Origin: Nemertoderma westbladi
Taxonomy: Eukaryota > Xenacoelomorpha > Nemertodermatida > Nemertodermatidae
NCBI GenBank assembly: GCA_032718475.1
Contig: JAUCBJ010006959.1
Coordinates: 26,140 to 90,139, forward strand
Direction of reading: 5' to 3'
DNA length: 64,000 nt
The position numbers and the translations under genes were made by a program. This document shows, piece after piece, positions 42,433-56,194 of the stretch. Each line of letters starts with the position of its first letter. Positions within the stretch are counted from its first letter, which is position 1. Under the pieces are notes generated by a model. It was not told where the DNA came from and made no database searches. It saw only the letters and a program-made list of their open reading frames with translations.

Positions 42433-42501
42433 TGGTGCTCTTAATATACCAAAATTTCCCAAAATTATTAAAATGTGTTGATTTGATATAATATATTTCA
42501 G

Positions 42502-42657
42502 GCGATTTGGGTGTTGGGAAATCGTGGATTGCTCAATGTTTCATAAAAGGCGCCACCATTAGCCACGACATCAACTCAACTATTGGAGTCGATTATGATA
42601 CAAAGGAACTTCGCGTTTTGAATCAACAATGTAAGATAACTGTGGCAGACACCTCTG
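42502..42657 (+). CDS. Rab-like small GTPase, exon with P-loop (5' exon not found)
   Basis: Internal exon of a small Ras/Rab-type GTPase, a membrane-traffic or signalling switch. The acceptor is tatatttcag at 42492-42501 and the donor is gtgagt from 42658; both splices are phase 1 and phase 1. It encodes GDLGVGKSWIAQCF (P-loop GxxxxGKS), the effector threonine in NSTIGVDYD and the start of switch II (TVADTSG). It joins in frame to 58945, across a 16.3-kb intron filled with transposable elements. The first codons of the protein, including the start, must lie in an exon upstream that I could not identify. Intact splice sites and frame over three exons argue for a real gene and not a retrocopy. 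Two switch residues differ from the usual Rab (see the next exon). Confidence 0.88.
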
Positions 42658-45600
42658 GTGAGTTTGGAGTCAGTGACCCAAATGTAATGTTATTCTATAA
42701 AATACGTACTGTAGGCTAATTGGAAATAATAGCTTTATGTCACTACAGTACAGTAGCATGGGGTCCATCCACATAATATGCCACAGTATAATATTAATTT
42801 ATCACTAACAAAATGGGTTACCAGATTCGCAATGGAAACGGCCACAAAGAGCAGTATATTCTGTGAAGGGATACATTCTCTGTTAGCCTAATTAAAAAAA
42901 ACATCGGAAGCAACCAATATAATGTACATGTGAGCGGTTTCAATTCCGCCCACCACCCCATAAAATTGGGAAGTGGCGCCTTTAAGGACGAGGTTGATTA
43001 CAGTCAACCTCGTATCACCCCCAATAAACGGGGACAACAAAACTCCAAAGAGCCACACACAATAGAGGTTATAGGTCAAACCTCCGGGAGAGGGAAAGTG
43101 ACAGCAGCGGGGGGGGGGGGGGGGGGGGGGGGGGAACACTCCCACAGAGGTGGGAGCCGAGAATTAGGTTATTGGCCAATGGGGGGCAAGGAAAGCGCAT
43201 CCGCTAAGTAATAACGCCAGAAGTAATGTAGGTAATCAATATATTACCGGTCGGTGTTCATATCATAGTTCAGTTATCTCAGTCACTCAGGGCAGTACGG
43301 TGACACTTTTATACCGTCACGCCGTCACCAATCATATATATCGTTACTATACCGGTCGCCTAAACTGTGCTATCTGCTATCATACTTGTATCGTATACTA
43401 TATTTTATATTACCGTTTATCAATAACATTGGAACAACAACAAACTCTCTTTTCATTCGCACGGTGACGCTGACGCGTAAATAAACCAAACCAGTCGGGA
43501 TCCCCTGATCCCGTCACAGTACATGAAAGTTTGAGAAATCTTCCATTGAGTCTAACCAACAGCTGTTGGTACCCGTCTGGTACCCTGGTTCAATTTTATG
43601 GTTTTGTTGGTTTAATCGACAGCTGTTGTAAATGTCCCAGTTACATAAAACCTTCCAAGCCTTTACATTACAATTGAGCTTACCTGGGTTGATGACAACG
43701 GCAGTGCCAGTGGGGCGTGCCACTAAAGTAAGCGAGCTTAGCATACGGGTACCCCTAACTCAATTGGTGTGTCTGTTGTACAGTACTGTTGTGTTCAATT
43801 TTAAACGTTAATAACTCAGCCAAATCTCGATAAAATCTTTCCAAACTTGGTACACATGTAGTCTGGTAAAAGTTTAGAAATTTTCCAAGTTAAATTTGCG
43901 TGTGGCCTTCGAGAAGCTAAGATAATAGCAGTATATTTATTAAATTTAAATTAATTAAGTTGGTTAGGGTAAAAACAGCATTTTTAACATGACTTTTAAT
44001 GGAAATTAATTATTTTATGGTATAAGATATAAATAATTATATTTAAAATTATACAGCTGCAATCCCCATACCCCATTCCATTATAGTTTTTAATTAGTTC
44101 AAGTGATTTGCTTTAAGAAATGTGTTTTTAATTGATCTAAACGTAATTAAGTTATCAAAATGCCATAGTCACTCTATACTTCCCCCACTCCTTGGCATGC
44201 TTGCTATTGCCTATAGTTTTGGGAACCAGTCCAATCATCTCACCACTACTTGGCAACGGGTAATTACATCTATAGGACATAAGCACTACTACTAGTGTAA
44301 GGTGCCATACTAATAAGCCAGCTTGCTTATTATTTATTTCACAAAATGATTGCCTGAGTATTTCATCCTGATTCTTTAGAATAATTAGCTAAATAATTTC
44401 GTTGAGGTGTTGACATGATATATTAATATTTCAGTATCAATACTATCGGCATTAAGGTAAGCTTTAATATTTTGTACAAATTGGTTGCCTCTACGAATAA
44501 AATTCAAAACACAAATTTCCTGTTAATACCTCTGCCTTTCATTAAACCTATGTGCGCCTTTGGGTTGGGGTGGTGCAGTCCGGCAGTCGTGCAGATTGAT
44601 ATGGGGTTGAAGGGGGGAACTTTTCTCTCTTCTTTGATTTATTCTTATTGGCGGTTTGGTAAAATTTCTTAAATGCCGATTTTGGGATAGAATTGCTCAA
44701 TTTTAATCTGTATCTTATAACTGAGCCTCGTGCTGCGCGAAGGCACCACAAACGTTTATATGTATGTACCGCACACAATACTGCTATACTATATTGATTA
44801 TTGATTATTGCTATATTTATATATTATATACTCTTGTTATTGTTACAATTACTCCGGGCCGGGTAATCCCGATCTGGATACACCAAAGCCGAATAACCAT
44901 AGTGTAAATGCCTTCAACACCGCCCAGCAAGACATTCTAGCATTATTCCACAATGTTAAAACCAAAAAATCTGTCTCCCAAGATGACGAAAAGAAACTTC
45001 ACCAAGCACTGGCGGATTTAAACTACGATCCTGAAACACGATGGTGGCACTGGCGGATTTAAACTATGCACACAATTACGAACTTTGACATCTCGCTGAG
45101 ACAAGCAAACAGCTAATCGCCGCCCAACGAGAATCCATATAGCCAAAGATAAATTGATAAACTACATCGAATCAACATCTTCTCGAAACCCAGTAGTAGA
45201 TTCGGAAACTATTTTACATAATGTATAACTAAATCTATCTATCTATTACGTTGTTCAATCTATTATTGATTAATTTCGTTAACAAACATTTTATAAATAA
45301 TGAAGACTTCCCTGTTTAATTTTATAAAATACATTCGATGTAAAGAACATCAACGAAATTAGAGACTTTTATCATAAACGTGGAAAACTTTAAGTAAAAA
45401 GTCAATCTTTCACATAGTAACTATGTTCTAGAAATGTTATAGCTAACTGTAAATACGTTACATGTATTATTTATCAAATAACAACAACATGCACTTGAAT
45501 GTTGTTGTCTTATTTCAGTTTCAAACTTTTAATTTAAACCTCTATATATATATTTAATTCACCAAAAAGGTATTTAAATTATGTACAATAAAATATTCGG

Positions 45601-46200
45601 GATATTATTAAAACAGGAGTTAGCACTTTAATAATTTAATATTTAAAAATAAAACTAATAGTAAAAGTAATAAAAATATGTTTGTTTTCCATTCAACCCC
45701 GAGCCCAATAGCTAAGGGATTTTTTATTTTCGGGATAATCGAGCAGATGGCATATTGTCTTCATTTGGCGAATGATAAAGGAGTTCTTACAATATTTATA
45801 GTGGAACCCATGGATGGTAAATCGAGTGTAATACATGTAACCCTTTAACTATTTACAATTATTGTAGCTGAGCTGTAAAATAGGGGGAGACATTTAAAAA
45901 AATGTCCCAAACATCATCAAGTTCATCTTATCTGCGAAACAAACCTTTCTAAAACGTTTCAACATAACTAGTATAATAAGCTTATAATAATACGCAGTGT
46001 CATTTATGTTTTCTGGGAATAAACAAAAAACAAAATCAAATACAAAAAAAAAATATTATAATTGTTAATTTACATTTTCTCACTCTTTCAATCCATCGAT
46101 ATCAATGTCATCCACTCAACTACAGCTTTGGATACCCTTCGAAATGGATTCTAAGTAAAATTTAACATATATAGACTTGACAATAATTTTTCAAATGACT
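42658..46200. other. first part of the 16.3-kb GTPase intron
   Basis: Mostly AT-rich, non-coding. Notable contents are a run of about 24 G at 43110-43133, a degenerate coding-like stretch near 44850-45230 that I cannot identify (it contains a 42-bp-offset duplication of actggcggatttaaacta), and one isolated monomer resembling the 69-bp satellite at about 45798-45842. The short open frames at 42930, 43514 and 44472 have no support. Confidence 0.5.
45798..45842 (+). repeat. isolated satellite-like monomer fragment
   Basis: atagtggaacccatggatgg followed by taaatcgagtgtaatacatg aligns to the 69-bp satellite variant with ccatggatggtaaatctgg at roughly 70 percent identity by eye. A single copy, far from the array. 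Confidence 0.4.
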
Positions 46201-46209
46201 ATTATAGTA

Positions 46210-48220
46210 CCATTAGATTATGCTTTATAAACCCATGGTCTTTAATTAATAAGACATCAGAAACTCGTTTGTTCATCGAAGACAATAACTTGGACATCCT
46301 AGGAATTGCTGAAACCTGGCTTACTATCCATGACTTCAACAACAGTGTAACTTATCAGCTAACCCTTAATACTCACAAATTTGATCACAAACCCCGATTA
46401 ACTATTGGTGGTGGGGTCGGGATTCTCCATCGCAAGGAACTAAAAGACATTTTATCTTTCAATGTTTTCAATGAAGAATTCACCACTTCGAGAACACCAT
46501 TAATATCAAAACAGCTATCAGATCAATTTGATTTGTTGTTGTATATCGTCCTTCTCCATTGGTTAGCAGCGACTTGTATAATTGCTTCCTTGATGAGTTT
46601 AATTCACTACTTACTACGGTATTTTATTTACTGGTTCGACAATTAATACTGTTATAGTCGGTGATTTAAATATCCACCTCGATGAGAATTCAAATTCAAT
46701 CGACCACTTTAGATATTTACTAGACTCTCATTGTCTGATGCAACTGGTTAACTCACCCACACATCGATCTGGTCATCGTCTTGACGTTATTATTACCCTT
46801 ATGAATATGGCAGATATGATAAATGTGGATTCTATACACATAGATGAGAATAACCCATTATATCCCACCATTACCATGTCTATTTCAATTTAAATATACC
46901 ACAAATACACCAATCTAAAAATACAACACTGCCAATAATATTGCATCGATCTTGGAAGCAGATAATTAATGATATGAAAACTTCAACCTGTAGCTCCGAT
47001 CCCATCCCTACCAACATTCTAAAAAAGGCCCCTGAGAAATGGATCGCATTAGTTCATAAAATAACATCAGCTTCTCTTACAAGCGGTGAATTTCCTTCTG
47101 ATGCGAAACAAGCCATCCTCCGTCCACTACTAAAGAAGGCTAAACTAGACCATCAAAACAAGAAAAACTTTAGACCAGTGTCCACCTTATCTTTCCTATC
47201 CAAGATAATTGAGAAACATGTCGCTCTGCAGTTTATAGACTACCTACATTGTAATAATATTATTCCCAGACTTGTGTCCGCATCTGGCTACCGTAAAAAC
47301 CATTCAGTGGAAACTGTTTTGTGTAGACTACAAAGTGATCTACTCAATATCATCGATAAAGGTAAATTTGCAGCTCTCATTCTCCTCTACCAATCTGCAG
47401 CCTTTGACCTTGTTGATTACAACATATTGTTGAAGTCATTAAACAACATTGGAATCAATGGAATTGTCTATCAGTGGTTCAAATCATACCTCTCAGAGAG
47501 ATCTTTTGTTGTTTCAATAAATGGTAAATTATCCCGAGTTGTCAACCTGTTGAGTGGAGTTCCTCAGGGTTCGGTCCTTGGCACAATCCTATATGTTATT
47601 TACTGCGTACCCGTCGCCTTAACATGTGATCAACTTGAGTGTGGTTACCACATGTACGCAGATGATAATCAGGTTTTTATAATGTTCGACTGTCTCGAAT
47701 CCCTTTCACTGAAAGCTTCAATAAGAAACTGTGTTCAAACCATCAAAGTCCAACTAGACGAACTACATATGTTCTTAAATGATGACAAGACCGATATCCT
47801 GCTCTTAGGTCGTTGAACTTTGCTTCACAATTTTCAGTCTCACTAGGTGGTAAGCTCATACAACCCCTATCCACAGTTACAACCCTAGGAGTCCACTTCG
47901 ATAACCAACTGAAGATGCACGATCATATGACAGCTCTCACATCATCTGTGAACTTCCATCTAAGGAACATTCGCCATATAAAACAACATTTATCTTCAGA
48001 TAACTTGAAGAAACTGGTCAATTCTCTCACGCATAGACCAGAATAACTGTCTCCTTTATAATCTACCGGCTGTATCCCTAAACAGATTACAACTAGTACT
48101 AAATAGTTGCACTCGCCTCATATCAGATCAACCCGTACGTTCTCACATAACACCAACCTTCCGCATTGACTACAAGATCGTACTCATGACATGGAAAGCC
48201 CTCAATGGTCTCGCCCCATC
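46210..48220 (+). pseudogene. CR1/L2-type LINE, 5' part (endonuclease and reverse transcriptase), broken
   Basis: A non-LTR retrotransposon in several frames. 46269-46646 encodes part of the AP-type endonuclease (IEDNNLDILGIAETWL, GGGVGILHRK). Continuation in other frames at 46640-46800 gives VIVGDLNIHLDENSN and a THRSGHRLDVI block. 46941-47816 is the reverse transcriptase, with NFRPVS, SAFDLVDYNILL, GVPQGSVLG and the active site YADD (Y at 47655). 47813-48046 and on to 48220 give the C-terminal part (TLGVHFDNQLKM, YKIVLMTWKALNG) in another frame with stops. At least three frameshifts make it a pseudogene. It is interrupted at 48221 by the LTR element and resumes at 55881. Confidence 0.88.
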
Positions 48221-48224
48221 GTAC
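48221..48224 (+). repeat. target duplication of the LTR element, left
   Basis: gtac, repeated at 55877-55880. Confidence 0.85.
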
Positions 48225-48430
48225 TGTTATAGGATATTTTAGAGTAGTTTATTATAGGACCTAAGAGGCCAAGCATATATGCTAGTTAGTTCTGTAGTTG
48301 GTTGTACTGATTTTGGCTGTTGTGCATTGTACCGTGACATACCCTATTATACCAGTATACTGCCTGTCTGTGGTGATATATTTGTTTTTGATTATGCATG
48401 ACACTCTGCGGGCCTTTGGACCGTATGATA
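48225..48430 (+). repeat. 5' LTR (206 bp)
   Basis: Starts tgttataggatattttagag, ends accgtatgata just before the primer-binding site. Compared with the 3' LTR it has three substitutions. Confidence 0.93.
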
Positions 48431-49695
48431 TGGCGTCCCTGGTTGTCGAATTGCCACACCTGAAACTGCAGAACTGTTGTCTTAATACCTGCTGTCAGGC
48501 TGTACTGCAGTCTTAATACAGTAATACCGACGACGGTCAGTGGTCAGACGGTATTGCAGCACCGGCATTGTCAATCATTTGCAGATTTGCCTGACTTTCT
48601 GTCTTAATTATAGTGGATTTTGAATCATTTAACCTGCCTATTGCAGTATTGCGTTTTACCTCCTACCTCGTGACAATTTACAGATTTTGGATTATATTAT
48701 CTGATTATTCCTGCAGTCCTGTATTTGATATTTCAACATTTATTTTACTGGTTAACCCAGTACAACAGTAGGCTAACGCTACCGGCACCGGGCCTTGAAG
48801 CCTACCGGTACTGCTGGCTGGCTGAGTTACCCTGGCTGGCTGAGTTTTCTACATACACTTCAGCATTTCTACAGTTATATGATTATTTTATTATTTGTAT
48901 TGGCCTAAGGCATAAGGCCACACTTTAGCACTTTTATTCATGCAAAGTGAATGAGTTGCAATCACTACGATCTCTCCTCTTTGCATAGCAGCTGCTTCAA
49001 TTTGTAAGTTCAGAAATTAGGCCTAAGGTAAGGCATATATATTTATAAAATTATATTAGCCTTTTGTTTGAATCCGGGTACCGGTACCGTACCTAAACCT
49101 ACTTAATGTCGACAAAGAATATTGATTAAAGAAGAATAATAAAGGTATGTTATGTTACACTGAATAATTATTTATGAATTGAGTCCCTTCATGCTTCATT
49201 TCTTTACCGTTTACCGGTATTTACCTGCTGCTGACTGACAGCATCCCAGCTGAATTTGATTTATCTTTCCTATGTGAATTATTTCAATTGAGACTTAAAA
49301 TTATGTGGCAATATTTGAATTTATTGGATACTTGAATAGTCTACCTTCAAGAGTTCAAATGCTTTAGACTGTGATTATCTGATTAGCCACTACAGCATTA
49401 GCCACAGACAGACAGACCAGACTGTGCTGTAGGCCTATAGGCTAAATGTGTTAATTTGAGATTTATTTATAACTTTATTTAAAGAAGTATATATAATGAT
49501 AATTTAATTGTCTAATTGGGCAATACTGTTATTATTTTCATCTTACCCGAAGTTGCTGACTTGGTTATAATTGGTGGTACAGTCAATGGACTGACTGATT
49601 AACATTATTAATTGAAACATAGATATTAACTTTTATTGTTTCAGTAATTTTAACTGTTTGGATACTCCCTTATAGACTACAAATATTACATAATC
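48431..49695 (+). other. LTR element 5' leader, non-coding
   Basis: About 1.26 kb between the 5' LTR and the first gag codon. Begins with the tRNA primer-binding site (tggcgtccctggttg). No supported open frame; contains several taggcct/accggtac palindromic words. Confidence 0.7.
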
Positions 49696-52600
49696 ATGCC
49701 TACAAAAGCAGAATTGGAAGAATTATTGTCAACACTAAAGTCAAAAAATTTACAAATGGTTAATATATTGAAACAAATTGGTATAAATCATGAGTTCTTA
49801 GGCATAAAAGATGTGGAAATAAATTTAAAACAAGAAATAAATGAATTTGAAACATCATGTATAAAAATAAGTTCTTCAATGGATAATGAAATTACTAGCC
49901 TGGTACATAAACATAATTAACTTGAAACAGATTATGCCAGTTTAGAGAAAAAGTATATTAGTATGAGAAATGAGTTTGGATATTTACAGAGCAAACATGA
50001 TAATATACAGGAACAAGTTGAAGAATGTCAAGGTGAAATTCTTTCAATGTCACAGCAACCAAATAATACTGTTTTAGAAATGTCTGCACCTGTAACATGT
50101 GAGCAATGTATACAATTAAAGAGTAAGTGCATTTACTTGGGAAAAGAAGCTTCAAAATTACATGATACAGTTGAAGAGCATAAAGGAATTATCGAAAGTT
50201 TAAACCAACAGATACAAAGTTCATTAATCATTGAGGAAAATGAAAAATACAAAGAATTAGTTACTTCATATGAAGAAATGAAATCACACTTGTCTGCATG
50301 TCAAAATGATTATCTAACAATTCAAGATGAACTTTTACTTTTGAAACGTGAATATAGATCTAGACGGGAATTTTTGAATAATTCCATTCCAGTACCCAGT
50401 GTTACACTGATAAGTAGAAAAATCAATTTTTTTACAAAAGAGATATCAAGTGGAATTGAAGGTGTTAATAGTAAACCATTTGAATCATCTCCTATAGAAT
50501 GTGATAAACCAGCAGGTAATATTAGTCCAATATTTCATCAACAAGAGTTGTATGATACTAGGAATGCCTGCCCTGAATTAAATCCAAATGCTAGAAATTT
50601 GAACTCATTTTCTAGTCAAGGTATCAATTCAACTAATTGGAGACAGCCATCAACAGAAATCCCTAAATACAAACGACTTCCAGTCAATATAAACAAATAT
50701 GATAATCTGAAAGATGGCTCATTCGCAACATGGGTGGCTAATGCTGAACTTGAGTTGGATGTAGCTGGATATCATGGAGATAGAGAACGCATAAGTAAAA
50801 TATTAAACAATCTGAAGAGTGGATCAACAATTTGTGATGCTGCTCGGGATTATTTTAGTAATAACCCTGATGTTACATATTCAGCTTTTGTCAGTTACCT
50901 AACTGTACATTTTGATAAAGATGATACACCACAAGAAGCTCTTGATGCTTTACAGAGAATAAGACAACGTAGTGATCAACAACTACAACATTACAAAGAT
51001 TATGTTCAAAAAAAGGGCGCTGCTTTACTTGCTGCCCGGAACAGATGTAGAATACCTAATCAATCTAGTCAGGAATATGATATTTCAAGAGAAATAAATG
51101 CTAAGTGTGTTGAAGTGGTAATGTGTGCTACATTCCTACATGGTTTAGAACCAAAAATTAAGAAGTTAATCTCAAATGATCAATATCATAACCTGCGTCA
51201 GGTATCAAATCTTGCAGATTTGGCAAAATCATTAGAGACTTATATGAGTTCAGTAAGAAAACGTCAAGAGGATTATAATGAGTTTGGAGACAGAAATAAA
51301 CAAACAAGTTACAAACCAAATTTCAATCAGAATAAAGAAAATGATATTAAAAAGAAATCAAGATACTGTTATATTTGTGGCGATGTAAGTCATATTGCCC
51401 CTGACTGTCCTAATAGAAGTAAAATTAGAGGTACTTCTACACCAATACAACAGCCTCTACTTAGTAAGCAATCATCAGAAGGGGTAATTGATTTTAACAA
51501 GACTACAAAGTTCCCTAAACCACAGACTACAAGTCGTCGAAATGTAGATGTATATGAAGGAGCTTATAATGATATTTCAAACCCACTACTGACTGATTCT
51601 GAAAACGAATCAGATATAGGAGACACCGCATTACCAGAAACATTCAATGCCCATATCGAAATAGATAAGGCTCCCACTATTTCTAAAGCACCTTCTTTTA
51701 TTGGTGATATTAGTATAAATGGCTTTCATTTGTGCAAGATAGGAGTTTTTGCAGATAATGGATCAGAGAGTACTTTCAGCAGTTTACGTCTTGTGAAACA
51801 TTTACAGAAATTAAACCTACTTCCATCTGAAATAAAGCCTCTAAGTTGTAAACCTATTGCTTACCAAGGGCAGCCAATCTCTATGATTGGGGAAATTCAA
51901 ATTGAAGTCAGTTATAAAAATCAATCATGTGTGAGAGTGTTCGCATTAGTTGATCCTTTAATGGGTAAAAAAGGAACTTATGATATTCTCATTGGTAATA
52001 ATGTTGGGCCTTTATTGTGCAAATTCGTAACCATACCGTATACATTGGTGGGAACAAATGTATGGAATATACCATTTATACAACCACCTGTGAATAGAGA
52101 TGAATGTGACATAAACCCTTCCAAGATGGATAAACCAATTACGGCATGTAAACGAATTGAATGTGTTCGTTTGGTCACTAGTGCTACACTGAAACCTCAG
52201 TGTACCACTTTTGTGAAAGCTACATTAGACAAGAATGATATTTCTGAAATAAATGTAAAGGAATCCTTATTGTTCGAACCATTCTTAAATAATGTTAGTC
52301 CTTTCCTACCAACTCTTGTAAAATTAGATGACAATAATACTTTCATTCTAAAGGTTGAAAATAGCTCAAGAAATAAAATTAGACTCAGATCAAATAGGAA
52401 GATTGGTATATTAGAAAATGTAGAAAGTATTACAAATGATGATAATTTTGATTATGATGATGCTTGTAGGGATAGTAAACTTATAAAGGAGGAAGAAAGA
52501 GAACTTGATGATAATAATGATTCAACAACAGCCCTTGAAAGGAAACTTTGTACAGAGAAATTCCTACGGTGTATTAAAATTGCAAATGAATGGGACCAGT

Positions 52601-55566
52601 TGACTTCAAACCAACAAAATCAACTTTTAGATACATTATTAGAGTTACAATTTTCATTTGCTCTCCCTGACGAACCAACAGGAAGAACTGATGTAATTGA
52701 ACATCATATAGAAACTGGAGACCATAAACCAATTCAACAGCATCCTCGCAGGATACCATTAGCCTACCGTGGAAAATGTAGAGAAATAATAGAACAATTA
52801 TTGACAGATCGAATTATTGAACCCTCATCAGCACTATGGACTAGTCCAACTGTACTTGTAAAGAAAGAAGGCAAACCCTTACGTTTATGTGTTGACTACA
52901 GAGCCCTTAATGCAATAACATTGAGAGACAATTACCCAATGCCTAGAATTGATGATATACTTGATTGCATTCAAAATGCAACTATATTTAGTGTTCTGGA
53001 CGCAAAACAGATGTTCCATCAAATCCCTATTTCTGAAGATAGCAAGGACAAAACTACTATGGTTACACCTGATGGAGCTTACAGATATACTGGAATGCCA
53101 TTTGGTCTTACAAATGCTCCTCCAACCTGTCAACGACTTATGAACGTAGCTTTACATGGGTTAATTGGTTATTGTTGTTTCATATATCTTGACGATATAT
53201 TGATTTTTTCAACTAATTTCGAATCACATTTGCAACACATTAATAAGGTACTTCAACGAATTAATAAAGCAAAATTAAAACTGAGAATAGAGAAATGCAA
53301 GTTTGCATGCTTTGAAATTAAATTTCTAGGACATATTGTAACACAATTCGGAATAAAGCCTGATCCACAGAAGATACTTATTGTCAAAGACTACCCTCAA
53401 CCCAATAACCTCAAGGAACTGCAGCGGTTTCTTGGATTAACAAGATATTATCGAAAGTTTATAAAGGATCTTGCAAAGATAACTGCACCTTTGAATGCAC
53501 TTACACGAAAAGATGTCAAATTTGTTTGGTCAACAGAATGTGATAAAGCATTTCAATATCTGAAGAGAGCCTTGACAACAGAACCTGTTTTAGGTCGCCC
53601 TGATATGTCAAAGCCATTCTTACTGGAAACAGATGCTTCAATGGATGATTTAGGTGCTATCTTGAGTCAGCGTGATGACAATGATGAGTTACACCCAATT
53701 GCATATAGTGGCAAGAGCCTATCTAGTAATGAAAATAAGTGGCATATTACTGAACTGGAATTATATGCTATCATTTGGGCCATAGACCATTTTGGGGCTT
53801 ATCTCCAAGGTCAAGATTATGAAGTCATAACCGACCATTCCGCTCTCATGTGGTTTCTTAACATTAAAGAACCCAAAGGAAGACTGCAACGCTGGATGTT
53901 AAAATTAATGCCTCAGATGCCTCGTATCAGTTACCGACCAGGCAAACTCAATTTAGCTGCTGATGCATTATCTAGAATCCCACAATGTCAATTAAAAACA
54001 GAACATTCAAATGAAATAAAGGATATCATAAATCTTCCAATAGAAGCAAGTAATAACTCTGAAATTACTATTGAAGAAATATTAAGTAATGATATAAACT
54101 CAAAGTTAAATATAGAAGAACAAATCAAGGATGATCACCTTAAATCTATCATAGATTATCTAGAATCTGGAGTACTACCTACCAATAAAATAGCAGCTCA
54201 AAAGTTATTATTAAGTGTGGCTGCATATGAAATCATTGACAAAGACCTAAATGATGATGTTTCATGTAAATGTTTGTATAGACTCTCCCCATTTAACAGA
54301 CATCTCCGACTTATTGTTGTTCCAAAACAATATCAGTCAACATTATTATATGATAGACATTCATCATCCTTGGGAGGTCATTTTGCGATAGATAAAACTT
54401 ATAAATCATTAGCTCAATTTTATTATTGGGACACAATGTATCGCGATACAGTTCGTTTCTGTAATTCTTGTTTGGAATGTCTCACAAGGAAGCCTCCTCA
54501 CCGATATCAAAAGGTTCCCTTAACTGCTATAACTTCATATTATCCAATGGAATTAATGGCAGTAGATTTACTTTCACTCCCATTATCTATTGAAGGTAAT
54601 AAATTTGCATTAGTGTTTGTGGATCACTTCACTAAATGGGTAATAGCAATTGCTTTGCGTGATGAATGTGCTACTACAGTGGCGAAAGCCTTAATAGATC
54701 ATGTTATATGTCAACATGGTGTTCCTAATAAACTTTTGTCTGATCAAGGTCCAAACTTTACGAGTTCTTTGATAAAGGAAGTTGCAAAACTACTGGGAAT
54801 TGAGAAAATATTTACAACCCCATATCACCAACAATGTAACGGAGTTGTAGAACGAATGAATAGAACAATTTGCGATATTCTATCACATTTAGTTAATGAT
54901 CATGGAACCGATTGGGATTGTTATCTTGATCAGGTTACCTTTGCATATAACAGCTCCTACCATATGACAACAGGTGAAACACCTTTCTTCCTTATGCATG
55001 GACGTGATCCTCAATTTCCTTTCGACAACTTCCTGAATTTCATTCCATGGAAGTATGCAGAGGTTGAAGACTTTGCACTTGATCTTAAGGATAGCTTAAC
55101 TACTACATTCCAGATAGTCAGAAACAAATTGGCAAAGGAACATATTAACTGGAGTACTCAATATAATAAGAAAACACTAAAACATGGATTTAATGTGGGT
55201 GACCGAGTGTTTTTACACTCAATGTCAGAATGTAAAGGTCCAAATCATAAATTTGCCTGACCCTTTCTCGGACCATTCAAAATAATGAAATTGTCTGAGC
55301 ATAATGCAGATTTACTTTCGAATCACTCTGAATCCCATACACACGAAACTTTCACCGTTAATGTATCGCATCTAAAACGATGTCCAAGAGATCTGGATAT
55401 GATGACTAAACCTTATCTGGGAAAGACGCAAAATTCTTCGAAGAGGTTCCATAATAGATTGCTATTGGACAACTCAAACTTGATTAATACAAGGATACCA
55501 AAAGACACTGAAATGGAACCCTATATTCATCCTAATCATACCCGATCTAAAACCAAAAACACTTAA
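49696..55566 (+). pseudogene. Ty3/gypsy Gag-Pol polyprotein with two in-frame stops
   Basis: One reading frame from the ATG at 49696 to 55566, interrupted by TAA at 49918-49920 and TGA at 55258-55260; the long uninterrupted part is 49963-55260. Numbering from M49963: a coiled-coil-rich Gag start, a capsid region about 240-430, a CCHC zinc knuckle CYICGDVSHIAPDC at 469-482, a retropepsin-like site with D598 in FADNGSES (N replaces the usual S/T), reverse transcriptase with YLDD at 1075-1078, RNase H D1224 in LETDAS, the integrase HHCC region (DRHSSSLGGHF ... CNSCLEC) and the DDE triad D1535, D1594, E1630 with the classic 35-residue spacing. The TGA near the C-terminus is at a site where a CGA codon would fit, a C-to-T change at CpG. 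Otherwise the frame is remarkably intact. Confidence 0.93.
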
Positions 55567-55670
55567 TACAGTAGAATTTAAGCAATAGCTGGATGGTTAT
55601 AAACTTTGGTGATAGGTCTTTTGTATTAGTATGTTAACTTGATGGGTCTCAAGTCTTTCAACAGGGGGGA

Positions 55671-55876
55671 TGTTATAGGATATTTTAGAGTAGATTATTA
55701 TAGGACCTAAGAGGCCAAGCCTATATGCTAGTTAGTTCTGTAGTTGGTTGTACTGATTTTGGCTGTTGTGCATTGTACCGTGACATACCCTATTATACCA
55801 GTATACTGCCTGTCTGTGGTGATATCTTTGTTTTTGATTATGCATGACACTCTGCGGGCCTTTGGACCGTATGATA
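55671..55876 (+). repeat. 3' LTR (206 bp)
   Basis: Same length as the 5' LTR and directly preceded by a purine tract. Followed by gtac, the target duplication. Confidence 0.93.
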
Positions 55877-55880
55877 GTAC

Positions 55881-56194
55881 ATTTTAGAACTGCTAACCCC
55901 TAACTACAACCCGAACCCGACAAGAACACAACGGCTGTATACACTATCAGTCCCACGATATAACTTAAAGTCGATCGGTTCTCGCGCATTCAAATACGCT
56001 GCCCCTGTCGTATTTAACAGCCTCCCAGGACTTACTAAAATTTGGACTCATTCAAACGACAATTGAAAACATGTTTATTCGATAGCGCCTTAAATAACTC
56101 AGAACTATTTTCTCATATTTTCTGTGAATTTCACTTATTTGTATTTACTTAGCGCCTTAGAACCTTTGCAGAAAAGGGCGCTTTATAAATAACT

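Larger units (their letters stand above)
48225..55876 (+). mobile_element. Ty3/gypsy LTR retrotransposon, 7,652 bp
   Basis: Two 206-bp LTRs bound a gag-pol region in the domain order protease, reverse transcriptase, RNase H, integrase, which defines the Ty3/gypsy group. The primer-binding site starts TGGCGTCCCTGG at 48431 and the polypurine tract is aggggggat at about 55663-55671. A 4-bp duplication (gtac) flanks it. The LTRs differ at three of 206 positions by eye, so the insertion is fairly young. It lies inside a LINE, which lies inside the GTPase intron, all in the same orientation. Confidence 0.95.

Noticed and set aside
42930-43211. 93-codon frame with a glycine run
   Set aside because: The glycine run is the poly-G tract; no domain, and it lies in the GTPase intron.
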